Positions 1 through 10,959 of a stretch of DNA of 64,000 bases are shown piece after piece. Origin of the DNA: Gigantopelta aegis (lineage: Eukaryota > Mollusca > Gastropoda > Neomphalida > Peltospiridae); assembly GCF_016097555.1 (NCBI RefSeq), contig NC_054706.1, positions 58,944,460 through 59,008,459 on the forward strand. Direction: 5' to 3'. Below the pieces are notes generated by a model. That model made no database searches. It saw only the letters and a list, made by a program, of their open reading frames with translations, and was not told where the DNA came from. Every line of letters starts with the position of its first letter. Position 1 is the stretch's first letter. The translations under genes and the position numbers were made by a program.

Positions 1-1063
1 CTGAGTACGCCCTCTGGTGAGCTGGTGGTTACGTAATATTTAACGCGTAACGTCAGGAATGAGCCTTAGAACTAGAGAAACACAATCTACCTGGTTTTTG
101 CGGGATGATAAATAGTCCTACATTGCAATGTTCTGTAATAATACACATCCCAGTAAGCCAGCAATAAGTATATTCAGCACTATATATATCTTATTTTTCA
201 ATACAAAATAAAATACCATTGTCAAAGTGGCTACACAACAAGTCGAAATGTTTTATCCATGCATTAACCTACGTACTAAAATGATACACGGTGTGTTTTC
301 TTAGTTAATTGGTCTATGCTGTTAGTTGCTTCTACCTGTGATTCCCGATTGGCAGGTGTGTATTTGATTGGTAACCAGACGAGCCAATTAATTGATGCTG
401 TCTAGACACAAACATACATACCGGTATTGTGGAATATTACCTGTCTCCCCTAAAATGGTAATGGACATGGTTTATTACTGTAAATAGTTCTGTAAAACTA
501 TTGATTAAGTAGACTGTTCCATCTAAAACCACAGAACTGACCAATTACGTAGACCCAAAGAAAAGAAAATTATCACTTGGGTATCGTGGATTGTTGTTTT
601 TGCTCCAACGTAGCATATCAATAGGCCTAATAGTGTATATTTTTCCTTTGGATTATTTAACAGAAAAAAATAATATAACCCCATTTTGTTCCGTTAATGC
701 AACTTGAAATATATTTAGTTAAATAGTTTATTATATTATTACGTCATTTATGCTGTTTTACAAGTCAGGTTGATCAAAGAGAAGCGCCTTGTCGAAAATT
801 ACTGCTTTTGTTTACACTGGACATACAGGAGATGGTCAGGAGCTGACGTCACTTCGCCCAAAGCTATACCACCGGACGTCACAAAAACGAAACAAAATGG
901 CTGCTCCCAGTTAGCAGGAATAATCATGTTTTTTTATTAACTCTAAAATTACGCGTTTTTTATTTGCTAAAGTGTCAGTATGTGTTGGTGGTCCGGATAT
1001 GCATCTTTCCAACACATAAGGCTCTTGTTTGGGTTGACCCTACCTTTTGCATGTACAAGAAGT
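1..1063. other. Left-edge stretch without recognised gene
   Basis: AT-rich sequence with no family match. A TGACGTCA palindrome (844-851, a CREB-type site) and AAAATGGCTGC near 895 are the only notable short signals. Confidence 0.5.
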
Positions 1064-1428
1064 TAAACTTTGTTTTGTTTAACGACACCACTAGAGCATA
1101 TTGATTTATTATACATCTGCTATTGGATGTGAAATATTTGTGGCCGAATTTACGAAGCATGTTTTTCTTAAACGTGGCTGTTTAAGCATTGTAAATGTAG
1201 GTAGTTACACGCGTGTATGTCATATGGATAGGCTTTGTAAATTCGACCCTTGGTAATTTTGAGTCTTGTAGAGGAAACCTGCTATATTTTCCCATTAGTA
1301 TCAAGCAATCTTTTATATGCACCATGCCACAGACAGAATAACACATACCACGTCCTTCAATATACCAGTCGTGGTGCACAGGCTGGAACGAGAAATGGCC
1401 CGATTGGCCCACGGACAGGGATCGAGTC
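1064..1428 (-). repeat. SINE type A1, interrupted by a MITE
   Basis: A tRNA-derived SINE. Reading on the minus strand, it has the GTTCCAGCCTGTGCACCACG body, the CATATAAAAGAT box and the A1 tail that ends CTAGTGGTGTCGTTAAACAA. The tRNA-like head is cut short. A 109-bp MITE is inserted at 1141-1249. Confidence 0.85.
1141..1249. mobile_element. Short MITE inserted in a SINE (109 bp)
   Basis: The ends are inverted copies of GGYCGAATTTACRAAGC. It is flanked by TTG on both sides (1138-1140, 1250-1252), and the SINE sequence resumes exactly after it. No coding capacity. A 3-bp target duplication is short, so the superfamily is uncertain. Confidence 0.75.
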
Positions 1429-1668
1429 ACCTCGGTGATACATTCAGCCGATTTGATGTTTTACTCGTTCCAACCAGTGCACCACAACTGGTCAAAGGCC
1501 GTGGTATGTGCTTTCCTGTCTGTGGGAAAGTGCATATAAAAGATCCCTTGCTGCATTAGGAAAAATGTAGTGGGTTTCCTCTGATGACATGTCAGAATTA
1601 CCAAATGTTTGACATCCAATAGCTGATGATTAATTAATCAGTGTGCTCTAGTGGTGTCGTTAAACGAG
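1429..1668 (+). repeat. SINE type A1, 5'-truncated
   Basis: Begins inside the SINE body (CACCTCGGTGATACATTCAG) and runs to the A1 tail (CTAGTGGTGTCGTTAAACG). Lies head-to-head with the SINE to its left, so the pair is an inverted repeat. Confidence 0.85.
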
Positions 1669-1786
1669 TACAAAAGGTCTGAATGTGAATGTTATAAATT
1701 TAAAAAAATAGTGTTAAAAGAAATTGTTTGTATGTAATGTAATTCACGGTATAATCTTTACATTTCACAAGAGAAAAGAAACTTAA

Positions 1787-2047
1787 AGCTTGTTTTGTTT
1801 AACGAAACCACTGGAGCACATTGATTTATTAATCATCGGCTATTGGATGTCATATAGTTTTTGAGAGAAAACCCGCTACATTTTCCCATTAGTAGCATAG
1901 AGACAGGATAGCACATGCCACGGATTCTGATATACCGTAGTGCACTGGCTGGGACGAGAAATAGCCCAATGGGCCCACCGACGAGGATCGATCCCAGACC
2001 GATCGCGCATCAAGCGAGCGCTTTGCCACTGGGCTACGTCCCGCTCC
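1787..2047 (-). repeat. SINE type A1
   Basis: Near full length on the minus strand: head GGAGCGGGACGTAGCCCAGT with GGTCTGGGATCGATCC as B-box-like sequence, tail GTTTCGTTAAACAAAACAAG. Confidence 0.88.
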
Positions 2048-2467
2048 AAAGAGAAATTAATAAATATGTTTGTCATTAAGCAACTTTGAGACAGCCCATT
2101 TAATATATTCTAAAAGAGAATCTAATTAATGTTTCTCAATTCAACCATTTATCATTTTCCCCTTTATATAAATCCAGGGTTGTTTCTTTTAAATGTTGTA
2201 TGTCATTGTGACGAAGCAAAATTTAGTTTTATTGAAAAGGATTGGCACGAGTTAACCACCTTACTAGGCTAACATGACATGCGCCCTGTTATTACAGGGG
2301 ATATCCGTTACACTACACTTTTTTACCTCTTATTGTGGTTACTAGTGTGTCAAATATAAGTCATGCGTATCACAAAGCAAACCGGTAAAGCCGTTTATAT
2401 TGATCAAATAAGAATAAAAATAGCAGCAAGGTAAACTGCACTGGATTTTCGACAAATAGGAAGAAAG

Positions 2468-2792
2468 GATGGAAGGAAGGAAATGTGTTATTTAACGACA
2501 CACTCTACACACGTTTATATGGCGTCAGACATATGGTTAAGGACCACATATATATTGAGAGAGGTAACCCGCTGTCGCCATTTCATGGGCTACTCTTTCC
2601 GATTAGCAGCAAGGGATCTTTTATATGCACCATCCCACATACAAGATAGTACATACTATGGCATTTGTTACACTAGTTGTGGAGCACTGGCTGGAACGAG
2701 AAATAGCCAAATGGGGCCACCGACGGGGATCGATCCTAAACTGACCGCGCATCTAGCGAGCGTTTTACCACTGGGCTACGTCCCGCCCCTTC
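2468..2792 (-). repeat. SINE type A2
   Basis: Same tRNA-like head (GGGGCGGGACGTAGCCCAGT) as A1 but the other 3' body: GAAATGGCGACAGCGGGTTA, a TATAACCG-like segment and tail CGTTAAATAACACATTTCC. Confidence 0.88.
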
Positions 2793-2975
2793 GACAAAAT
2801 AGTGTAATATGTATAGTTATGATCGGACATGAGCACACTTAACCATTAAATATATAATATATATAATATACATGTATGTCGCACTGGGGGGATGGGGTGT
2901 AGTATAATATCTCCATTGTTGTTTCTTTTATTACTGGTGGGTGATTTGCATAATGGGTAATGTTGTGTATATATA

Positions 2976-4485
2976 CTCTTCAAAAGAAGAAACGCAAAAC
3001 CACATTGTCGTAACATTTGGAGAATTGATTTAATTATTGAATGGTGAGTCCGATAATTACCAAATGTTGCAGGATTGTTCACAATTCACTCTAGTCCATT
3101 GTGAGTAAGTGATAGGACACACCACCAAGGTCAAGGTCATCTGGAGTCAATACCGGGTGTGGCCTCCGCGTGTGTTGACAACTGCCTGGCACCGCCTGCC
3201 CATTGAAGCAACCAGAGTACGGATGACGTCCCGGGGGATGGTGGCCCACTCGGCCTGCAAGGCTGCTGCCAGCTCGGGCAGGGTCCCACTGTGGTTGTCG
3301 CTCCCGGAGGCGTCGGTCCAACTCGAGCCATAGATGCCAATTGGGTTCAAATCCGTGATATCGATGGCCAAGGAAGGACATTAATGTTGTTGTTCTGTAG
3401 GAAAGCCGTTGTGAGACGTGCTGTGTGAGGCCTGGCGTTGTCATGTTGGAACACTGCGTTGGCGTTGGCCATTCAACTGGAACGATGTGTGGCCGGAGGA
3501 TCTGGTCAATGTAGCCCTGTGCATTCAGGTTGCCCTGCACGTGGACCAGGTCAGTTCTGCCAGTGTGTGAGATGGCTGCCCACACCATGACACTACCCCC
3601 GCCGAATCTGTCCACTTCCTGCACGCAGTTTGCCGCATAACGTTCACCACGACGCCTATACACGCGACATCTTCCATCATGACGTCGGAGCAGAAATCGG
3701 GACTCGTCACTGAACCACACCTGTCTCCATCGCAGTTGAGGCCATTGTCGATGAATCTGGCACCACTGCAGTCGGAGTCGACGGTGTTGTGGTGTTAAGA
3801 TGACACCTCGAAAGGACGTCTGGCACGAATTCCTACCTCACGTAGGTGGTTCCGTACGGTCTGGTCGGATATCCTGCGCAAACCTGGTATTGCTGGGCTG
3901 TGGAGGTGGCAGTAGTCAATCGTTCCCGAAGGTGGCGTACCCGGATGTAGCGGTTCTGCCCGGGGTAGTGACCCGTGGTCGACCGGATCTAGGGAGGTCA
4001 CGTGTTGATCCATGTTGCTGGTAACGGTCCCACAGTCTGGAGATGGTGCTTGGGGACACATGGAATGCCCTGGCAACGGCCGTTCTGGATTCGCCTGCGT
4101 CTAGTCGGCCGATGTTGTGGAGCAAAAGAGACATAGCATTGTTTCTCTGCGGTTCACTGAGACGTGGCATGTCCTGGATTGTCAACTGTCGGCCAGATAC
4201 AGAGGCCAGGCAAGCGAACACCCTGCACTTTTATACTGTCGGTGTTCATGTTGCACGTGCAGACAACGCACGTGCAGTGGTGACATGGTTTGCACGTGGC
4301 TGCGTTTTTGCGAATATTCACATTTTGGAACTTTATTGTACAGTAGCTGCGTTTTATCGAATGTAACCGTGGGAATGTGTTTGGGACATGCAATGACCTT
4401 ATATTCACAAAGCATGAACCGGTAGGAAACATAAAATCGGAGTTATAACCCATTTGTACCCTTTTGCGTTTCTTTTTTTGAAGAG
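2976..4485 (-). mobile_element. Tc1-like DNA transposon, family 2, copy 1 (about 1510 bp)
   Basis: Inverted ends start CTCTTCAAAAGAAGAAACGC and are flanked by TA. The transposase runs on the minus strand: N-terminal part near 4221-3800 (MPRLSEPQRNNAM, a helix-turn-helix), DDE part near 3720-3100 (FSDESRF, FGGGSVMVWAAI). The frame is broken by several small indels, so this copy cannot make full transposase. It is very similar to the copy at 50676-52169. Confidence 0.93.
3091..4221 (-). pseudogene. Tc1-like transposase, broken (family 2, copy 1)
   Basis: The longest piece codes FSDESRFLLRRHDGRCRVYR and the glycine box; the second catalytic region falls in another frame. The N-terminal helix-turn-helix sits in a separate frame upstream. 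Compared with copy 2, small indels near 3290-3480 and 3800-3960 disrupt it. A DNA-transposon remnant. Confidence 0.9.
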
Positions 4486-4682
4486 TATATATATATATAT
4501 ATATTATGTAAGTGTGACAGATGTGTGAAACGTTTTTCTGTAATATGAACATCCTGGGATGGCTCAATATAAGCCAACAAAGAGATTGACCAAATTAGCT
4601 GCTTTAATTTGTTTATAATCAAGTTGTTGTGTTTTTTAACAGCACTGGGGAGGTTCCCACTCCCACCCCTCCCTCCCCCCAC

Positions 4683-4685
<3 letters not shown>

Positions 4686-4755
<70 letters not shown>

Positions 4756-4788
4756 TCTCTCTCTCTCTGTCCCTCTCCCTTCTGTCCC
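4686..4788. repeat. (CT)n microsatellite
   Basis: About 100 bp of nearly pure CT repeats, followed by CCCTCTCC-type variants and a SINE A1 tail fragment at about 4800-4840. Confidence 0.97.
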
Positions 4789-4914
4789 TCTCCCTCCTGT
4801 TAATAAATCAATGTGCTCTATTGGTGTCTTAAACAAAAGAAACTTTTAAAACTAAAATACCAAGACAAAATAATTTTTTACAAACTCATAGATGTGTTCC
4901 CCGCATTTCAATCA

Positions 4915-5270
4915 AATGCTACATAGAGAATGGCTGTTAAATACCATTTATCTTACAACGAGTTGTTATAAAATGTATTTAAAAAGTTGTAAGATAAATG
5001 GTATTTAACGGACATGAATGTATTATTCTATTTCTAACATATCCTCAAAAACCAGATTTTAAGCACATTTTAAAAAAAAATTTCGATTAAAAATTATTTA
5101 CAGCCCTTGTACTTTTAGCTAACTTATGTGTCACATACAAATGATTGTCGGGTTAACTATACGTCACAGTGTAATCGATTTCGATCATGCTGTTTTTTCA
5201 TTGGATACATGGCATTGGTGACCTGGTCATCACCTAGGAGCAGCCAGTCGTATGTCTTGAAATTGTGCAA
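4915..5270 (+). repeat. Dispersed repeat with internal foldback, copy 1
   Basis: Contains the inverted pair GTTAAATACCATTTATCTTA / TAAGATAAATGGTATTTAAC (about 4937-5010), then a body with CAACCCG... type sequence and a TGGTCATCACCTAGGA end. A related copy lies inverted at 21640-21980, and pieces occur at about 50210-50430 and 52172-52230. Confidence 0.8.
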
Positions 5271-5559
5271 AAGGTGTACTCATTGTGCTTTCCATTCATA
5301 TTTTTAAATCGGAAAAATACTTGCTGTCAATTTTTATAATTAATGTCAACAGCATAATTTAACAAAATCTATATTTTAATAATTTTGTTTTGCATTGAAT
5401 GTGTTTATAATGTTGTTTGATAGATTGATAGATAGATGTGTGGCGTAGGAATGCAAAGTTTCATTGATAACTAGCTTAAAGGGACAGACCTTAGTTTTTA
5501 AACACTAAGGCATATTTTTCTTCTTGACTCTACTTTCAACCTCGTAAAAAAAAATTAGT

Positions 5560-8500
5560 GTAGTGATTTCCTGACCACAGGTCTGTGTGATGTGTAGTGC
5601 TGTAATGTAGCGTAGCCTATAACCCTCTCGCTTTCAGCTGCAGCCACTGAATAACCTGACAAGGTGAAAAGGAGAGCAGATGCTCGTAAGTTCCACCCTC
5701 CCGGTACATAACCTCTCCACAGACAAGATTCCCTCAGTACCCCTGCTCTCTCAGCTTGGCACACTACGGTAACTGGGCCATCGTGGACCTAGGCTAGATT
5801 GAGGGGGATCTCGGAGCAGCTGGAGCCCAGAGCTGCAGTGTGCATGGACACAGTCTGACACTCACTAATCCAGTCCCAGCTATGGGCAACTAGCACGGAC
5901 AGGCAGAGGACGTAAGTCACAGAAGACTGTCTAGAAGGAAATCTCTGACCCAAAAACCAGAGCAGGCTAGTCCCGATAGTCTTGTCAAGCAGCTAGGCTA
6001 GGAGAAGATGACTCCAATCTAAAACATCATTGGGTAGATAACACTCACTAGTCCTGGTAGACAAGTTATCTAAGAGAAGAATAACTCAGATAGTAAATCA
6101 CCCGGGTGTAATGGACTCGATAGCCTTAGCTGGTAACCATTCTTGAGGAGGAGGATTAATACCCCGAAGACATCAGCCATCACGGCATAGGAGATAATCG
6201 GATGTCTACGCTTTAAAACATATGGCTGTACAAGTAACATTAGAAGGATGTGGTGTCGTCCTGTTTGACCGCAGCCAGGATGGGACGGCGCCGAGCTCCC
6301 AGTCTCGAAAGTGGTCCAAACCAAACTATTGACCGCAGCTCTGAGTCTCCTGACACGACTTGGGGAGATCAAAGTAGAGCTACCAGTCAACAACAACTTC
6401 GCATGATGCATTGGAATGCTGAAGGAGTGCGACAAAAGAAGACAGAGCTGCAGAACTTCCTCAAAACCTAAAGCATTGACATCTGCTGTATTCAAGAAAC
6501 CCCCTTAACAGCTCTCATAGACTCTTTGTCCGAGGCTATGAACTTCAGACAAGACCGGTAAAATCGAACAAAAGGTGGAGTTGTTACACTCGTCAAGAAC
6601 ACTCTCTCCTCTGTGGAAGTGGAATTTGAAAGACCAAGTGACGCAGACACAGAATACATCACTGTAAAACTTATTCTACAACACAGGAACGTCACTGTCT
6701 GCAATCTCTACAGACAACCAAACAAGATGATTCAGTTTAACAACATTCAGCCTGATGATGAAAATTGGATTGTAGTAGGCGATTTCAACAGCCACTCTCC
6801 CAGCTGGGAGTATCAAAGCCTAGATGCCAAGGAGAAGAGGTAGAACATCAACCATGTGATCCTAATAAATAAACCAGATGACCAACACACATTCTACTCC
6901 AGAGCATGGCGGAGCACCAGCAACTCTGATCTTGCTATTGCCACTGTGACATCCAGAAGATCACTGCTAGAGAAGTGTGCCAGCAGCTCGGAGGTAGTGA
7001 CCATAGGCCAGTCATCCTGAACAAATCAATCGCACTGAAGGTAAGTTGCAACCTAGCTGGAACTACAAAAAGGCAAAATGGGATCTCTTTAAAAAACTGA
7101 CTGACTCTTATCACCAGGAAAATCTCTATTTCAAAGAAGAGTGTTGACAAAAACGCCTGCAGCTTCACAACTGCCGTCCTCGATGCAGCAAAGCAAACAA
7201 TACCGAGGGGAAGAAGACGAAACTACTAACCATTCTGGAACTCCACAAAGAGCTAAGTGAGGCCAGGGATATTATGGAAAAAACTCCAAATAATCGAAAC
7301 ATCGCTAAACACAACCAAGTCAAAACAGCATTTATCGACAAAAGGATAAAACAAACTCGGAAAAGCTGGCAGGAGAAAACCTCATCCTTAAATCTTGAAA
7401 AGGACACAACAAAACTTTGACAACTCAAGAGAACCAAAACAATTCTCAAAATAGATAAAGGTGCTGTCACAGGGAAAGCAGTGGCAAAGTCTACCAATCT
7501 AAAAGTGAAGCAAACTCCCATCAGGTAAACAGAAAAAAGATCAGAGAATTGAAGAAAGCTCCAGACCCAGAGATTAGCTCATTCATGACAAAATGTTTGA
7601 GCCTACATGAGCTTGCAGATGCACTGATAAAGCTCAAACAGAAGAAGGCACCAGGCCCTGATGGAATCACAAATGAAATGCTAAAACACCTCGGACCTGG
7701 AGCGAAGCGAACCCTCTTGCATATTGTCAATCAAAGCTGGCATACAGGGAAGGTCCCAGCAAAGTGGAAAGAAGCCCACATCAGACCTATCCTTAAGAAA
7801 GGAAAAGACTAGCTGCGTGGGCAAACTGATGGAAAGAGTCACCAACAAGTGACTTCTCTGGCATCTGGAGTCCAACTCTATCCTGACTCCTACACAGACA
7901 GGCTACCGACAGCATTACAGTACAGAAGATCAGCTGGCTTACCTTACCCAGGAAATCGAGAATGCCTTCCAAGAGAAAACGAAAGTGCTTGCAGTCTTCT
8001 TTGATCTGTCAAAGGCTTTGACACAATCTGGAGGGGCTGTTGCTCAAACTTCTGGAAGTAGGTATCAATGGGAAGATGCACAGATGGCTGAGTGGTTACT
8101 TGTACCAACGCACTGCAGGAGTGGAGGTAGACAACATAGTCGGCAACATCGTCAAAATGAGAGAAGTAGTGCCCCAGGGAAGTGTGATATCACCAACCCT
8201 GTTCCTTGTCTACATAAATGACATCACAGCAGCCATACCAAAGTACATCTCCAACACCCTACATGCTGATGACCTTGCTATGTGGAGCTCCGAGGAGCAA
8301 CCTACAGAATCCGACTCATCATTAACAAAGTAAATGATTGGACCAAAAAATGGGGACACCAGCTCAACCAAACAAAAACAGTTTCAACACTCTTTTCCCT
8401 TTCTACTCAAAAGGAGAAAGTGAAGCTAAAACAGACAAGAGCTGTCAGGAAACTGTCATTAATGAAAAAACTGGCTGGGACTAACTTGGGTGACACCTCC

Positions 8501-9830
8501 AAGATCTTCAAGCAGGTATACACTGGAACTATAAGACCTACCATGGAATATGCCTCTCCAACCTGGACAACTGTTTCAAAAGCAAACAAGAATAGGTTGG
8601 ATAAAGTGAAGCACATGGGCCTCAGAATCATCCTTGGTACTATGAAGAGCACTCCAATCAGAAAAATAGAAAAACCAACAGACCTTGAACCTCTGGAGTC
8701 CAGGCGAGAATATAAGGTCCTCATCCAAGGAGAAAAGATGAAAAGATTGTCGTCACACCCCCTACACCAAAAATTCCAGGACAAGAAAAAAAAACAGACT
8801 AAAAAGGAAAACTCTCAACTACTATGTGAAGGACCTGTAAACAATGGCTACTGATGAGCTCATGCAAAATGCCAGTCAATATGAAGAGCTTTCTCCATGG
8901 CTGGTCACTAACGCACCATCTCCCAGATATCAAATTGAATGTTCCAGGACTTACAACAAAGGGGAAGCAATCATCATCTCAACAGCTGGTACTCACCGTA
9001 GAAATGATAGACAGGCGATGTCCAAAGACAACCTGGATCCATGCATTCACAGATGGCTCAGCGGAGAATGCTATACGAAAAGATGGAAGTGGAGCATACA
9101 TCATTAATCCAGATAGCTTCTTGGCCTCCCTCTTCATTCCAGTTGATGAGCTAAGCTCGAACTACAGAGCAGAATTACAGAGCGTCTGATAGAGAAAGGA
9201 AAGAAACAGAATACACTGCTGCTTCTAACAGACTCCTTGTCAGCTCTCCAGTCACTTTCACCAGGACCTTCAGAACTTCTGATTAGACAACTGCAAGAAA
9301 AATTGAATGCTCTTAATCAAAGCTGCAAGCTGATACTACAGTGGATCCCTGCACATGTAGGAGTTGCAGGCATTGAAAACGCCGACCAACTGGTCAAAAC
9401 AGACAACTGCCTCCCACAACCCAACTCTTTCATATCATACAGTGAAGCCAAGACAATCCTAAAGGTAAAATTCAAATGTGATTGGAAGACGAAGAATGGT
9501 GGATACAATCCTAACTGTGACAGCATTAACCAACTAGACAGAAAAGAACAAACTTTAATCTTCCGTCTTCGCACTGGACATTGTGGCCTAAAGAAGCACC
9601 TAAAAAGGATAGGACTTGCAGAGGTGGCCCAATGTGAATATGGTGCTGATGAGCAAAACACCGGAACACGTTCTACAAACCTGCCCGCACCTAGAAGAAA
9701 TTCGACAGAAAGTTTGGACGGAAGACACGTCCCTCAACACCAAACTCCGGGGACCTGTCGACGACCTCCGGAAGACGGCAAACTTCATTTCCACATCCTT
9801 TGTTCATTGGTGTGCGGTGTAATAAATAAC
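5560..9830 (+). mobile_element. LINE (APE endonuclease, reverse transcriptase, RNase H), decayed
   Basis: A non-LTR retrotransposon of the Jockey/I-like group, judged by RNase H after the reverse transcriptase. Domains in order: endonuclease at about 6400-7015 (MHWNAEGVRQ, IDICCIQET, GDFNSHSPSWE, SDLAIAT); reverse transcriptase at about 7540-8340 (KAPGPDGITNEMLK, VFFDLSKAL, VPQGSVISPTLFLVYINDI, HADDLAMW); RNase H at about 9030-9400 (FTDGSA, YRAELQS, LQWIPAHVGVAG); and a Cys/His segment near 9620-9700 (TPEHVLQTCPHLEEI). Stops (for example near 6469, 6840 and 7810) and frameshifts break it, and part of the reverse transcriptase after HADDLAMW looks deleted. The left limit is uncertain; 5560-6240 is probably the 5' region. 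Confidence 0.9.
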
Positions 9831-10023
9831 ATACTATACAGTGCATGCTGTTGTGTAATTATATGATAATTTTATATAGATTTTTTTTAAACATGATTTT
9901 GTTTGGTAATGGAGTGCCAACTAGTAAACATTTTATGTTTACATATTTTTTATCTGCCATCTTGAATATCTGGCAGTCATTTTTTAAAATGGCTACCTGA
10001 ATTTAAAAAAAAAAATATTTGCA

Positions 10024-10025
<2 letters not shown>

Positions 10026-10086
<61 letters not shown>
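10026..10086. repeat. (TA)n microsatellite
   Basis: About 60 bp of uninterrupted TA dinucleotides at the left side of the Tc1-like remnant. Confidence 0.97.
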
Positions 10087-10089
<3 letters not shown>

Positions 10090-10214
10090 ATGAAGAACCT
10101 GACACAAAGATAATCTTTGCATCAGAAATTGGTAAACAAGGATACAATGTTGATATTTACTCATTATATAATCAGTGTTCTTTCTCTGTTACCCGAAATT
10201 GGCCCTAAACATTA

Positions 10215-10955
10215 GGACAAGCCAGAACAGTGACGTGATGGATGACGTGTTTACAGACACCGCAATGAACGTTTGCCAACAACTGCATCGCCCAAGTTGA
10301 CAGATTCGGTGGAGGGAGTGTCATGATGTGGGGAGCCATCTCATACACCGACAAAAGTGAACTTGTGTTCGTACAAGGCAACCCGACAGCTGTACGCTAC
10401 TGGGATGAAATTCTTCACCGTCACATGCTTCCCATTTTGGATTGACAGAGAGAGAACCCTTTCAGCAGGACAATGCCAGGCCGCATAGGGCACATGTAAC
10501 AATGGATTTCCTACAGAATGAGAACATTAATGTGCTGCCATGGCCATCAAGATCGCCAGATCTCAACCCCATTGAACATCTATGGGACGGACTGGACAGA
10601 CGTGTACGCCAGCGTGACCCGAAGCCTCAGATGCTTCTGCAACTGTCACATGCACTGCAGGACGAATGGGCTAGGATTCCACGTGCCCGGATTCAGACTC
10701 ATTCAGTCCATGCCAAGGAGATGTTGCGCAGCGATTGTTGCTGCTGGTGGCCACACAGGGCACCGATTTCGGCGCCCTTGTGTGATGCTGTTTGGTAACG
10801 AAAACCGCCTCCACTGCCCTGTCCATAGCAAGAACATTGTCACATACTCATGTAAGCTTTGACTGTGATACGATCATAAATAACAAAATTATGCCACTTT
10901 GTATTAGAGATAATTCCATTAATATTTTGCCTATGCAGTCTTTTTTGGACAGAGT
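10215..10955 (+). mobile_element. Tc1-like transposon remnant (3' part)
   Basis: Holds the C-terminal half of a third Tc1-like transposase: VDRFGGGSVMMWGAISYTDK, FQQDNARPHRAHV and SPDLNPIEHLWDGLDRRV, so the second D and the E are present. A stop at 10444 and later frame loss break it. The 5' half is missing. The right end is probably TTTTGGACAGAGTA near 10955; no left inverted repeat was found. Confidence 0.85.
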
Positions 10956-10959
10956 ATAA

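Noticed and set aside
4443-4836. Open frames rich in Ser-Leu or Arg-Glu
   Set aside because: They are translations of the CT microsatellite.
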